Shown: piece by piece, positions 15,559-24,672 of the stretch
How the letters are laid out: every line of letters starts with the position of its first letter
Position numbering within the stretch: position 1 is the first letter of the stretch
Source of the DNA: Clostridiales bacterium
Lineage (GTDB): Bacteria > Bacillota > Clostridia > Oscillospirales > Acutalibacteraceae
Length of the DNA: 39,751 nucleotides
Assembly (NCBI GenBank): GCA_012839185.1
Contig: DUNU01000005.1
Span: 1 to 39,751, forward strand
Reading direction: 5' to 3'
Notes under the pieces: generated by a model
Seen by the model: only the letters and a program-made list of their open reading frames with translations
Databases searched by the model: none
Told to the model about the DNA's origin: nothing
Translations under genes and position numbers: made by a program

Positions 15559-18500
15559 TATTCAACTTCTTCTTCTGATTCTGTGGTTCCTTCCTCTGCA
15601 GGAGCTTTATACTCACCTTCGTAAAGGTCGATATTATATGCCTTATATTCAGGCTCAAATATGTCAATACCTAATGCGGCACGAAGAATTGCTCTTGAGT
15701 CAACAACCGATACTCTGCCGTCACCGTCGATGTCGGCAGCACAACGGCTCTGATTGATTATGCGTTCAAAGCCCAATGCGGCACGAAGAGCCTCACGAGC
15801 ATCAATAACGGAAAGTTCACCGTCTAAGTTTGTGTCGCCGACACGAACAAACTCATCATATTTTGCAATACCAAAAGAGTCAATCTCAGTCGTTACACCG
15901 TTTTTATCAACGGAATATGCCTTAAACAGCAACTTATTGCCTTCAATCGTGATGCTTGAGTAAATAGGATTATCAACAGCAGCAGTCTTTGCGATACAGT
16001 TGCTCGGGAAGAATTTCTCGGTAGCCATGGGATCGTTTTGAACATAAGACTTAACGCCTGCTGCACCACTTATTACATAAACCGTGCCGTCGGGATTTAC
16101 CATTGCATCAACGGTAAGTCCTTTTTCAATGAGAACATCCTTGTCATATGCGAAAATCTGTTCGTTATTAAGGGCGTCTGTACGAAGGTAGACATGATCA
16201 TGACCTTGGAAAACCATATCAATATCAAGTTCGGGCATAAGATGTGCAAGCTGGTCGCGAAGACCGACTACCTCATCATCAGCGAAATGATCACCGTTTG
16301 AATATACAGCCTTATGGATGGCAACAAATTTCCACTGAGCTTCACTATTTGCCATATCTTCTTTAAGCCACTCATATTGAGGAATTGAAAGAGAACCGTC
16401 AGAGCAAAGATCGTTTGTGTTTAAGATAGCAAAATGTGCATTATCGTAATCAAATGAATAGTATACACCGTCATATGAATCGTACATTTCATCTGCGGGT
16501 TCAACAAGGAAGTTATTGGAAATTGCATATGCTCCATAACCTTCGTGGTTGCCGGACACAGGCATAATTGCAGATTTCATTGCATATTGTTCGCTTGCAT
16601 TTGTGCACCAAGTCCACTGATGCAAGTTGTTACCGTGATCAACAAAGTCACCGGTGTGAAGAATGAAGGCTGAGTTCGGGAACTTTGCAAATGCACTTTC
16701 AAGCACTTTACCGTATGTACGATCGTACTGTGCCTGACTCTGGCTCTGACTGTCGGTTACGTGGATGAAATTAAATGAGCCTGTTGTTGAGGAAGTATTG
16801 ATTGTACCAACCTCGCTCCACCAGCCGTATTCGGCATTACCTATGCGATAATAATAAGTTGTATTCGGTTTCAAATCGGCAAGAGCTATTGTATGACGAC
16901 ACATTGTTATTTCATAATTAAGAAGACCCGCAACACCAATATCTACTCCAAAGAAACTGCGAACAACTTCTTCGGAAGTTTTGAATATACCAAAATCTGC
17001 CTCTTCTGTGGGTGTGCCGGTAAATTCGGGAGCAGCTTCATATCTGCTGCTTTCGTAAATTTCAATATCGGTACTTTCCAGACTCTTCTTTGTGTACCAG
17101 CTGATATTATATTCTGTCTGAGCATCACTGCCGAATGTTGTAGTGATAATTGAAGGCAGTCTGTAATCTTCCTTAGTGGGAACAACCTCAACAGGACCAT
17201 CATAGACATAAGTTACATTGAAATCACCCATAAACTGAGGATCTGTATCATAAACAAGTGAACCTAAAATCAAGCTTACCTGATAACCGATACCCTCACA
17301 CTGTTCATCAGTAACATAATGTTCAATCAGATAGTCAACAACTTCATCAACACTGTTACCCCAATCAAGAATACCAAATCCCAAAATCATATTTGCAAGA
17401 CCTAAAATACTGCGGTCTAAAGTAAAGTCGGGCATTTCGGGGATATCAACAACAGTGCTTAAAAGAGCATATAACTGTTCGGGCGTAAGCATCTGAATGG
17501 CAAGATAGAAATATCCGCTGATGCCGTCTTTACCAAAGAAGTTAAGCATATCGTCAATGCTCACAAGTAAATTATCTACCAAGCCCATAAGCTCTTCAAC
17601 GCTTGTTCCCTGCTTGAGCATTGCATCGGCAAAAGCAGCTTGAACCTTGCTCCAGATATCAGTATCCGCATTGTCGATTGACGCTTCAATCTCTGCAATA
17701 AGTGCTCTTAAATCGGCAGCACCGTCAGCAATAACGAAAGTGGAAAGGTTTAATGTAATGCTTGAAAGAAGTTCGTCCTGAATAAAGCCCTTGATTAAAT
17801 ATTCTCTCGCCCAATCAACGATAAGACGAACAAGTTCGCCCGATTCAAAACGAGCCAAAACATCCTTAATAAACGCATCATTTTCAGGATTTTCATTTCC
17901 TTGATACATATAAATCATACCGCTCAATATGGCTTCACCCAATGTACCTTTACGGTTGGCACTGCCCAAACCGTATTCGCTTAAGAAGTTCTTGCACGGA
18001 AGATGTGAAGCGGGCAAATCAACAAATGAACGAACAAGTTCACGAATTAAATCTATTGTATAATCAGGATTGTCGATATATTTTGTTTCTATCTGATCAC
18101 CTATATCGTTAATAACACCCATTACATTTTGTGCGGTTACATATGCCTGAGTATTGATTACCAGTCCGCCGTGAAGAAGGTCATCAAAGAACTTGGTAAA
18201 ATCCATACCAACCAAGCCTTCAATATAAGGAACCAAACCGGCACGACTTATGTCTTTGAATATTTTTCTGAGTGTCGGCTCAATAATCTGCATTACCATA
18301 TCGGTAGCAGAGCCGTCACAATAAAAATAGGAATATGACCATTTTCTGTAAGGTTTTGTATATCTCTTGCCTGTCAAGTCGACAACCTGCATTGTCTTAT
18401 CACAGTCAAATACTTCAAAAGCTGCGGTAATTTTACCGTTTTCAACCGTGAATGTATTTTCTCTGTATTGGTTCGGGAAAGAAGCCAAAGAACTTGTCTG

Positions 18501-19448
18501 AATGCTATAAATCACTTCGCCCTTATCACTTATATTCGAAGAAATATCATTAAGATGGGAATGACCGGTAAAGACATAGTGCATACCTGCATCGGCAAAC
18601 TTTTCACTGAGTTCTTCCCAATTATCCATAACAAAGCCCTGAAGAACATAGGCTTGGAAATAGTTAACGGCGGTAAGATTCCAGTGTGTCATTCCGATAA
18701 CTTCCTGGTTATTTGCCTTTGCGTCTGCAAGTTCTTCCATAACCCAGGCAAGACCTTCTTCAGTGAAACTGCCACCGGTTTCATGGCTGTCAAGTCCCTT
18801 AGCAGTATTGTCAACAGTATACTTACCGGCATCCATAACCACCAAACGTATTGAATCGTTAAGATTTACGGAATAGGACAAACTGTTTGCCCAACCTACC
18901 ACAGGTTCATACTTGTGGTGTGCGAGATCAAAACCTAAATCAGCATAAATTTCCATAAATTCTTCGGGACCGATACTCTCGCAGTAGTCCCAATAATATT
19001 CGCCGGTGTCGGTATTCTCAACGTAGTCCATTGCCTTGCTGCAGTTGATGTCATGATTTCCGTTTGTTACAATAACCTGAATACCGGAATCTGCTTCAAA
19101 TTTCTTCAAACGCTCTGCAAGTGCGATATGATTCCTTTTTTCTCCATTCAATGTCAAGTCTCCGGAGACTAAGAGATAATCAGCACCATCCTTCTTAACA
19201 GCATCAAGAGCAGAGTCAAGAATGCCGCTTGTTTGAAGGCATTGTAAACTTGATCCGTTGAATTTAGAAATAAGTCCGTCATCAATCGGCATATCATCGG
19301 TAATATCAAAATAATGAATATCAGATATGGTAGCCAATTTCACGGTTGACGACTCTGCCGACGCAATAATCGGCAAAGACACCATGACCACTACTATTGC
19401 CATTATCACGGCAAGAATTCTGTTCACAGGCTTAAAAGTAAATTTCAT
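15558..19448 (-). CDS. Secreted twin metallophosphoesterase with C-terminal dockerin
   Basis: 1,296 residues. Residues 1-31 are a signal peptide. The first calcineurin-like phosphoesterase domain spans about 36-345, with DIH (43-45), GD (96-97), GNHD (130-133) and GHSH (295-298). A long helical region without a recognised motif (about 370-740) follows. A fibronectin-III-like purple-acid-phosphatase N-domain (about 755-890) leads into a second phosphoesterase: TGD (932-934), GNHE (966-969) and GHDH (1082-1085). In this second domain the first metal motif is DSQ rather than DxH. Residues 1203-1262 are two dockerin repeats (VGDTNLDGELSVIDAREAL; ADIDGDGRVSVVDSRAIL), and the tail is acidic. AAGGAA precedes the ATG. 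It heads the operon with GH20, the hydrolase and nrdR. Expected role: extracellular phosphomonoester or diester hydrolysis. Confidence 0.9.
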   Translation of the reverse strand: MKFTFKPVNRILAVIMAIVVVMVSLPIIASAESSTVKLATISDIHYFDITDDMPIDDGLISKFNGSSLQCLQTSGILDSALDAVKKDGADYLLVSGDLTLNGEKRNHIALAERLKKFEADSGIQVIVTNGNHDINCSKAMDYVENTDTGEYYWDYCESIGPEEFMEIYADLGFDLAHHKYEPVVGWANSLSYSVNLNDSIRLVVMDAGKYTVDNTAKGLDSHETGGSFTEEGLAWVMEELADAKANNQEVIGMTHWNLTAVNYFQAYVLQGFVMDNWEELSEKFADAGMHYVFTGHSHLNDISSNISDKGEVIYSIQTSSLASFPNQYRENTFTVENGKITAAFEVFDCDKTMQVVDLTGKRYTKPYRKWSYSYFYCDGSATDMVMQIIEPTLRKIFKDISRAGLVPYIEGLVGMDFTKFFDDLLHGGLVINTQAYVTAQNVMGVINDIGDQIETKYIDNPDYTIDLIRELVRSFVDLPASHLPCKNFLSEYGLGSANRKGTLGEAILSGMIYMYQGNENPENDAFIKDVLARFESGELVRLIVDWAREYLIKGFIQDELLSSITLNLSTFVIADGAADLRALIAEIEASIDNADTDIWSKVQAAFADAMLKQGTSVEELMGLVDNLLVSIDDMLNFFGKDGISGYFYLAIQMLTPEQLYALLSTVVDIPEMPDFTLDRSILGLANMILGFGILDWGNSVDEVVDYLIEHYVTDEQCEGIGYQVSLILGSLVYDTDPQFMGDFNVTYVYDGPVEVVPTKEDYRLPSIITTTFGSDAQTEYNISWYTKKSLESTDIEIYESSRYEAAPEFTGTPTEEADFGIFKTSEEVVRSFFGVDIGVAGLLNYEITMCRHTIALADLKPNTTYYYRIGNAEYGWWSEVGTINTSSTTGSFNFIHVTDSQSQSQAQYDRTYGKVLESAFAKFPNSAFILHTGDFVDHGNNLHQWTWCTNASEQYAMKSAIMPVSGNHEGYGAYAISNNFLVEPADEMYDSYDGVYYSFDYDNAHFAILNTNDLCSDGSLSIPQYEWLKEDMANSEAQWKFVAIHKAVYSNGDHFADDEVVGLRDQLAHLMPELDIDMVFQGHDHVYLRTDALNNEQIFAYDKDVLIEKGLTVDAMVNPDGTVYVISGAAGVKSYVQNDPMATEKFFPSNCIAKTAAVDNPIYSSITIEGNKLLFKAYSVDKNGVTTEIDSFGIAKYDEFVRVGDTNLDGELSVIDAREALRAALGFERIINQSRCAADIDGDGRVSVVDSRAILRAALGIDIFEPEYKAYNIDLYEGEYKAPAEEGTTESEEEVE

Positions 19449-19496
19449 TGGTCACATTCCTTTCATACATAGCCCATTTTATAAATATACACATGT

Positions 19497-19525
19497 ATTA
19501 TACAATATAAATAGTAAATTGTAAA
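19497..19525 (-). promoter_or_regulatory. Promoter of the phosphatase-GH20-hydrolase-nrdR operon
   Basis: Minus strand: TTTACA (19520-19525), 17-bp spacer, TATAAT (19497-19502). The leader to the ATG at 19448 is about 40 bases. The stretch 19526-19700 between this promoter and the trxB terminator shows nothing recognisable. Confidence 0.8.
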
Positions 19526-19700
19526 GAGGAAATTGCCAAAAAAGATAAAAATTTTTATTTGTGTAGCAATCTGATATACTTGCTTTAATTTTGTTTTTCT
19601 TATTGCGATTTTATACACAATTCATCCATAATTTATTCTCAACGAAGGCATAAAAACAAACCGTCTTGCTTATAAAATTGAAATCCGCACCGCTCAACGC

Positions 19701-19731
19701 AAAAAACGACTCCCCGAATTAAATCGGGAAG
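19701..19731 (-). terminator. Terminator of trxB
   Basis: 8-bp GC-rich stem CTTCCCGA/TCGGGGAG on the minus strand (19724-19731 with 19710-19717), 6-nt loop, then TCGTTTTTT. It begins nine bases after the trxB stop codon. Confidence 0.88.
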
Positions 19732-19739
19732 CTTGTTTT

Positions 19740-20612
19740 TTAAGCCAAAGCAGCAACCGTTCCGTCGGCAGCGGCAGTCGTAAGTTGCCGTGCAACTTTG
19801 GTTCGGACATCTCCGGCAACGAAAATATTATCATACTTCGTCTTGCAACTTTCGTCGGCAATAATAAATCCGGATTCATCCAAGTTAAGTAAATCTCGCA
19901 CCAACTCCGTGTTCGGAACCTGCCCTATATTGACAAAAAGAGCATCCAAATCAAGAATCTCGCCGTCATTAAGCTCAATTTGAGAAATCTTATCATCTCC
20001 GATTAGTCTTGATACTGTACGGGATAATTTCATCTCGATATTAGAAATATTCTTTGCCCTTTCAGCCAATTCAACATCAGCACGAAATTCATCACGACGG
20101 TGAATCAGATATACCTTTTTACATATTCCGGATAAATATATCGCACTCGTAACGGCAGTGTTTCCACCGCCTACAACAGCTACAGTACCGCCTTTATACA
20201 AAGTACCGTCACAAACGGCACAATATGAAATTCCTCTGCCAACTAAATCAAATTCCCGTTCAATGCCTAAATGACGATGTTTTGCTCCGGTCGCAATGAT
20301 AAGTTTATCGGCGGTATATTCGGAATATTCCGCTTTTATTATTGCTTTTTTGCCGGGAATAATCTCCACCACTTTATCAAATTCAAGCTCAGCACCGAGA
20401 TTTATTGCCTGCTCATAAATTTTATCCGAAAGCTCCATACCGGATATTTCGGAGTATGCGGGATAGTTCTCAACAACCGGAGAGGATGCAATCTGTCCGC
20501 CTATTCCCTCACCTTCGAAAATAACTACCGATTTTCCGGCTCGGCTGGAATATATAGCAGCCGTAAGACCGGCTATCCCCGCACCAATAATAGCTACATC
20601 ATAATGATTCAT
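19740..20612 (-). CDS. trxB: Thioredoxin reductase-like flavoprotein
   Basis: 290 residues. The N-terminal FAD-binding motif is GAGIAGLTAAIYSSRAG (10-26), the redox-active pair is CAVCDG (about 132-137), and the NAD(P)H loop is VVGGGNTAVTSAIYLS. The C-terminal FAD motif is NIFVAGDVRTKVARQ. The end is about 15 residues shorter than in typical TrxB (it stops at DGTVAALA), which may only trim the last helix. It lies 77 bases after nrdD, whose product carries a fused glutaredoxin-like CPNC domain; this reductase is a plausible electron donor for it. The His/Arg pair expected for NADPH preference (HRRDEFRAD) is present. Partial read-through from nrdD across the hairpin at 20644-20684 may express it. 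Confidence 0.92.
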   Translation of the reverse strand: MNHYDVAIIGAGIAGLTAAIYSSRAGKSVVIFEGEGIGGQIASSPVVENYPAYSEISGMELSDKIYEQAINLGAELEFDKVVEIIPGKKAIIKAEYSEYTADKLIIATGAKHRHLGIEREFDLVGRGISYCAVCDGTLYKGGTVAVVGGGNTAVTSAIYLSGICKKVYLIHRRDEFRADVELAERAKNISNIEMKLSRTVSRLIGDDKISQIELNDGEILDLDALFVNIGQVPNTELVRDLLNLDESGFIIADESCKTKYDNIFVAGDVRTKVARQLTTAAADGTVAALA

Positions 20613-20635
20613 AAAAATTTGCCCTTAAAATTAAC

Positions 20636-20684
20636 TCACAAAAATGAATAATGAACAAAGGAAAGTCCCAAGTTCATTATTCAT
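20636..20684 (-). terminator. Hairpin terminator between nrdD and trxB
   Basis: A perfect 13-bp stem (20644-20656 with 20672-20684) and a 15-nt loop containing GGAAAGTCC. On the minus strand it is followed by TTTTTGTG. The stem is A/T rich, so partial read-through into trxB is likely. Confidence 0.75.
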
Positions 20685-20689
20685 AAATT

Positions 20690-23059
20690 TTAGCCGATAT
20701 GTGCCCTTATTGCACCGGCACCAAGATGAACGGTACCATCGGCAGCGATCAAAGTAGGAACAGTCTTGATTCCGATTGAATTGGAAAGCTCTGCGTTTTC
20801 TTCAGCATCGATTACTTCATATTCAAGTCCTGCTTTGTCCATTACAGTCTTAACAGCACGGCAATTGGGACAAGTTTTGGTTGTAAAGAGATAGTTGTTT
20901 CCGGCTTCCAATGTAGCAACTGCTACGGCAACTTCGGGTTTTTCTTCAAGCTCGACACCTGATTCAACACCGTCACGAACCAATCTTGATGTTTCGATAT
21001 TGTAAAGCCTTCTCTCTTTAAATTCCTGAGCCTTACCGTCATTCCAGTTCTGAACGGGACGATAATAGCCCGTAATACGGGAATATACTTCAGCTCTTTC
21101 GCCGCATGTCGGACAATTAAAATGTTCACCAACAATATATCCGTGATCTTGACATACTGAATATGTCGGAGAAAGTGTATAGTACGGAAGTTTATAGTTT
21201 TCAGCAACTTTACGTACCAAGTTGGCAGCAGCCTTCCAAGAGGGCAGTTTTTCACCCAAGAAAGCATGGAAAACCGTTCCGGAAGTATAGAGAGTCTGAA
21301 GTTCATCCTGAATGTCAAGAGCAGTGAAGATATCGTCTGTATAACCGACGGGAAGATGTGAGGAATTTGTATAATAGGGAGTTTTATCGGCTTCACTTGC
21401 AGTAATGATATTGGGATAACGGCTGACATCGTGTTTTGCAAGACGATAGGCAGTTGATTCTGCGGGAGTAGCTTCAAGGTTAAAGAGAGCACCGTATTCT
21501 TCCTGATAATCGGAAAGACGCTCACGCATGTGGTTAAGAACTTCTTTTGTAAACTGCTGTGCTTTTTCGTGGGTTAAATCTTTCTGAACCCAGTTGGCAT
21601 TAAGACAAGCCTCATTCATGCCGACAAGACCGATTGTGGAAAAGTGATTGTCAAACGTTCCAAGATAACGCTTTGTATAGGGGTAAAGTCCGTCATTAAG
21701 GAGTTTGGTAACAATCTCCCTCTTAACGCTGAGAGAACGTGCGGATATATCCATCATTCTGTCAAGTCTGCGGTAAAATTCCTTTTCATCGCTTGAAAGG
21801 TATGCAATACGAGGCATATTGATGGTAACAACACCAATAGAACCCGTGCTTTCGCCGGAGCCGAAGAAACCACCGCTCTTTTTACGAAGCTCTCGAAGGT
21901 CAAGACGAAGACGGCAGCACATGGAACGAATATCAGAGGGTTCCATATCTGAATTGATATAGTTTGAGAAATAGGGCGTTCCATATTTTGAGGTCATCTC
22001 AAAGAGGAGTTTGTTATTCTCTGTTTCAGACCAATCAAAATCTTTTGTGATTGAATATGTTGGAATAGGATATTGGAAACCTCTGCCGTTTGCATCGCCT
22101 TCAATCATAACTTCAATGAAAGCACGGTTTACCATATCCATTTCCTTCTGGCAATCCTTGTATTTGAAATCCATCTCTTTGCCGCCTACGATTGCGGGAA
22201 GTTCGGCAAGATCGGAAGGAACTGTCCAGTCAAGAGTGATGTTTGAGAATGGAGCCTGTGTACCCCAACGGGAAGGAGTGTTTACACCGAAAATAAAGGA
22301 TTCTATACACTTTTTAACTGCTTCAAATGAGAGATTATCGGTCTTTACGAAAGGTGCAAGATATGTATCAAAGGACGAAAATGCCTGTGCTCCTGCCCAT
22401 TCATTCTGCATAATACCGAGGAAGTTAACCATCTGGTTGCAAAGTGTAGCAAGATGTTTTGCAGGTGCGGAAGTAATCTTTCCGGGAATACCGCCCAGAC
22501 CTTCCTGAATGAGTTGCTTCAAACTCCAGCCTGCACAATAACCTGTAAGCATCGAAAGGTCATGAAGGTGAATATCAGCATTTCTGTGTGCATTGGCAAT
22601 TTCTTCGTCATAGATTTCGGAAAGCCAATAGTTAGCTGTAATTGCACCGGAGTTTGAAAGGATAAGACCGCCTACGGAATAGGTAACGGTTGAATTTTCC
22701 TTAACACGCCAGTCTGAAAGATGAACATAGTTGTCAACAAGTTCCTTGTAATCAAGGAAAGATGACTTCATATTACGAATTTTTTCTCGTTGCTTACGAT
22801 AAAGAATATAACGTTTAGCAACTTCGGAATAACCGGCAGTAATAAGAACAGCTTCAACACTATCCTGAATATTTTCAACGCCTATTTTGTTATCCTTGAT
22901 TTTGGGGGCATAATCTGCCGTAACTTTAAGAGCAAGAAGGTCAATGATATCCTGATTATAAGGAACTTCACAAGCTTCAAATGCTTTGGAAATAGCAGTA
23001 GAAATCTTTGCGATATTAAAATCTACAACTTTTCCGTCTCTTTTAACAACTTGGTACAT
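20690..23059 (-). CDS. nrdD: Anaerobic ribonucleoside-triphosphate reductase with fused glutaredoxin domain
   Basis: 789 residues. Residues 1-92 are an ATP-cone (VVKRDGKVVDFNIAKIS) for allosteric control. The ten-stranded reductase barrel follows. The glycyl-radical motif is RITGYYRPVQNWNDGK with the radical at Gly664. A zinc-site Cys set lies just before it (C636, C649, C652). After a short linker, residues 718-789 form a glutaredoxin/NrdH-like domain: YLFTTKTCPNCRAV with active-site C730 and C733, and a cis-Pro TVPT near 767. This suggests the enzyme is reduced through its own redoxin rather than by formate. The activase nrdG is not in the window. An excellent promoter and an NrdR-box-like palindrome lie upstream. 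Confidence 0.96.
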   Translation of the reverse strand: MYQVVKRDGKVVDFNIAKISTAISKAFEACEVPYNQDIIDLLALKVTADYAPKIKDNKIGVENIQDSVEAVLITAGYSEVAKRYILYRKQREKIRNMKSSFLDYKELVDNYVHLSDWRVKENSTVTYSVGGLILSNSGAITANYWLSEIYDEEIANAHRNADIHLHDLSMLTGYCAGWSLKQLIQEGLGGIPGKITSAPAKHLATLCNQMVNFLGIMQNEWAGAQAFSSFDTYLAPFVKTDNLSFEAVKKCIESFIFGVNTPSRWGTQAPFSNITLDWTVPSDLAELPAIVGGKEMDFKYKDCQKEMDMVNRAFIEVMIEGDANGRGFQYPIPTYSITKDFDWSETENNKLLFEMTSKYGTPYFSNYINSDMEPSDIRSMCCRLRLDLRELRKKSGGFFGSGESTGSIGVVTINMPRIAYLSSDEKEFYRRLDRMMDISARSLSVKREIVTKLLNDGLYPYTKRYLGTFDNHFSTIGLVGMNEACLNANWVQKDLTHEKAQQFTKEVLNHMRERLSDYQEEYGALFNLEATPAESTAYRLAKHDVSRYPNIITASEADKTPYYTNSSHLPVGYTDDIFTALDIQDELQTLYTSGTVFHAFLGEKLPSWKAAANLVRKVAENYKLPYYTLSPTYSVCQDHGYIVGEHFNCPTCGERAEVYSRITGYYRPVQNWNDGKAQEFKERRLYNIETSRLVRDGVESGVELEEKPEVAVAVATLEAGNNYLFTTKTCPNCRAVKTVMDKAGLEYEVIDAEENAELSNSIGIKTVPTLIAADGTVHLGAGAIRAHIG

Positions 23060-23106
23060 AATATATATTCTCCTTTTGAGTTTTTAACTTCATGCGGTTG
23101 ATACCC

Positions 23107-23135
23107 ACTATAACACATTACGAAAGATTTGTCAA
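23107..23135 (-). promoter_or_regulatory. Promoter of nrdD
   Basis: Minus strand: TTGACA (23130-23135), 17-bp spacer, TATAGT (23107-23112). The expected leader before the nrdD ATG at 23059 is about 40 bases. Confidence 0.85.
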
Positions 23136-23184
23136 GCCCTTTTTTACAACATTTCGTTATTTTTTTTTGAAAAAGTTTTGAACG

Positions 23185-23200
23185 CCACAATATGTTGTGG
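23185..23200. promoter_or_regulatory. NrdR-box-like palindrome
   Basis: CCACAATATGTTGTGG is palindromic at all but the central two base pairs and agrees closely with the known NrdR box ACACWATATATWGTGT. It lies about 50 bases upstream of the nrdD -35 element. A well-spaced second box was not found. Confidence 0.55.
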
Positions 23201-23229
23201 TACACTTTTGTTGTAATTTGGTCATAAAA

Positions 23230-23267
23230 AACAAAAAAGCTCATCATTATCACATTTTCAGAGCTTT
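23230..23267 (-). terminator. Terminator of the corrinoid-activator operon
   Basis: AAAGCTC/GAGCTTT (7-bp stem: 23236-23242 with 23261-23267) around an 18-nt loop. On the minus strand it runs into TTTGTTTTTT. It lies 22 bases after the stop at 23290. Confidence 0.65.
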
Positions 23268-23289
23268 AAAAATAATTTTGCTTGTGGTA

Positions 23290-24672
23290 TCAAAAACTCA
23301 TATTTTCAATGAAATCTTCAGTAAAATCCACGTCTGTTGATAAATCTATGTATGAAGCCTTTGAAATATCAATCATCTGCGAACGTTTACTTGCAATTTT
23401 GACAACACCTTTCAGGGAAGAATTTTTTATTGGCTTATATTGTTCAATCAATTCTTTTGGTAACAAACCAAGACTGACTGCATTTGCCAGATTGAGGTTT
23501 TCAGCAAAGCCACCCGCAACATAGAAATTCTCAACTTCCTCAAAACTAACACCTGAATGACGAAACATTGCAAGTATTCCCGAAAAGACGGCTGATTTTG
23601 CAAGCTGAAATGCACGAATATCCGCTTGATTTATCCCGACTTTTTCGGTTATTCTGAAATTTCCCGACGGCATATATCCGTTTTCTTCGACAATACCACG
23701 CTTTATTAAATATACAATTATATCAATTAAACCTGTCGCACAAATTCCGAGAGGCTGGGTGTTACCGATTGTCTTGTATTCCCCATTATCATATTCACAA
23801 ATTGCTCCGTCAACGGCACTCATTCCTGAACTGATGTTAGCTCCTTCAAAGCTGGGACCGGCAGCAGCCGATGTGCAAAGCATTTTATTTTTCGAGAACA
23901 AAACAATCTCGCAATTTGTACCCAAGTCAACAAGAAGGTTATACTTATTTCCTGACGGATAACCTATATATTCAAGCCCGGAAACAATATCACCGCCGAC
24001 AAAAGCGGAAATACAAGGCACTGTTTTGATACTGTATTTCTGCTGGTTTTTCGATTCAATATCGAATTTTTGAGCATCTAAAAACATGGACGTATAGGGA
24101 GCAACACCCAAGCCTCTGTAATCGGAATTGGCTAAAATATGAAGCATAACTGTATTGCCTGAAACATAAATCTCAAAAACGTCCGAACTTAAAGCTTGAG
24201 CCATTGAAATTATCTCATCAACCGAACATTCATGAAGTATATTTGTACCATTTTTTGTCGCATAGTCAATACGGGAAATAACATCCGCACCAAATCTGGA
24301 CTGCGGGTTTTTGCGTGTCAACTCTCGGACAACTTCACCGTTTTGGTTAATAAGAGCCATCGTCATCATTGTTGAGCCTAAATCAAGACAGAGCTTGCAA
24401 TTTGTATCATAATTTGCTGATATAGTATTAATCTTCTCTTTTTGAAGCTTATCTCTATCAAGCTCAACAATAATATTTTCACTTAAAGAATAACGGCAGG
24501 AACGTTCTTTTGTTCCGTTAATTTTCACCTGACATTTCCCGCAAGTACCCTTCTGACCGCAAGGAGTAGCTATCTCATAGCCTTTTTCTATAAGCACTTC
24601 GGATAATTTTCTTCCCTTTTCGGTTTTAATATTCTCTCTTCCGGAGGGAGTTATTACAGTAATTTCTATCAT
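23290..24672 (-). CDS. RACE-type reductive activator of corrinoid enzymes (2Fe-2S plus ASKHA ATPase)
   Basis: 460 residues, somewhat shorter than the usual ~600. The N-terminal plant-type ferredoxin domain has C38-x5-C44-x2-C47-x11-C59. From about 90 on comes an actin-like ATPase domain with LCLDLGSTMMTMAL, SGNTVMLHIL and LLVDLGTNCEIVLF motifs and the late VAGGFAENLN turn, as in RACE proteins (DUF4445). These use ATP to reduce inactive Co(II)-corrinoid to Co(I) on methyltransferase systems. The ATG overlaps the methyltransferase stop (TAATG). The shorter length reflects a reduced linker domain. The partner corrinoid protein is not beside it, so which enzyme it reactivates is open. Confidence 0.9.
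   Translation of the reverse strand: MIEITVITPSGRENIKTEKGRKLSEVLIEKGYEIATPCGQKGTCGKCQVKINGTKERSCRYSLSENIIVELDRDKLQKEKINTISANYDTNCKLCLDLGSTMMTMALINQNGEVVRELTRKNPQSRFGADVISRIDYATKNGTNILHECSVDEIISMAQALSSDVFEIYVSGNTVMLHILANSDYRGLGVAPYTSMFLDAQKFDIESKNQQKYSIKTVPCISAFVGGDIVSGLEYIGYPSGNKYNLLVDLGTNCEIVLFSKNKMLCTSAAAGPSFEGANISSGMSAVDGAICEYDNGEYKTIGNTQPLGICATGLIDIIVYLIKRGIVEENGYMPSGNFRITEKVGINQADIRAFQLAKSAVFSGILAMFRHSGVSFEEVENFYVAGGFAENLNLANAVSLGLLPKELIEQYKPIKNSSLKGVVKIASKRSQMIDISKASYIDLSTDVDFTEDFIENMSF

Noticed and set aside
3071-19448. Reading the dockerin-bearing proteins as evidence for a cellulosome
   Set aside because: No cohesin or scaffoldin is visible in the window, and dockerin-type repeats occur in many Oscillospiraceae without a shown cellulosome.
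23145-23160. Possible second NrdR box (TACAACATTTCGTTAT)
   Set aside because: Symmetry is poor and its centre lies about 40 bases from the good box rather than about 31, so it does not fit the known paired arrangement.
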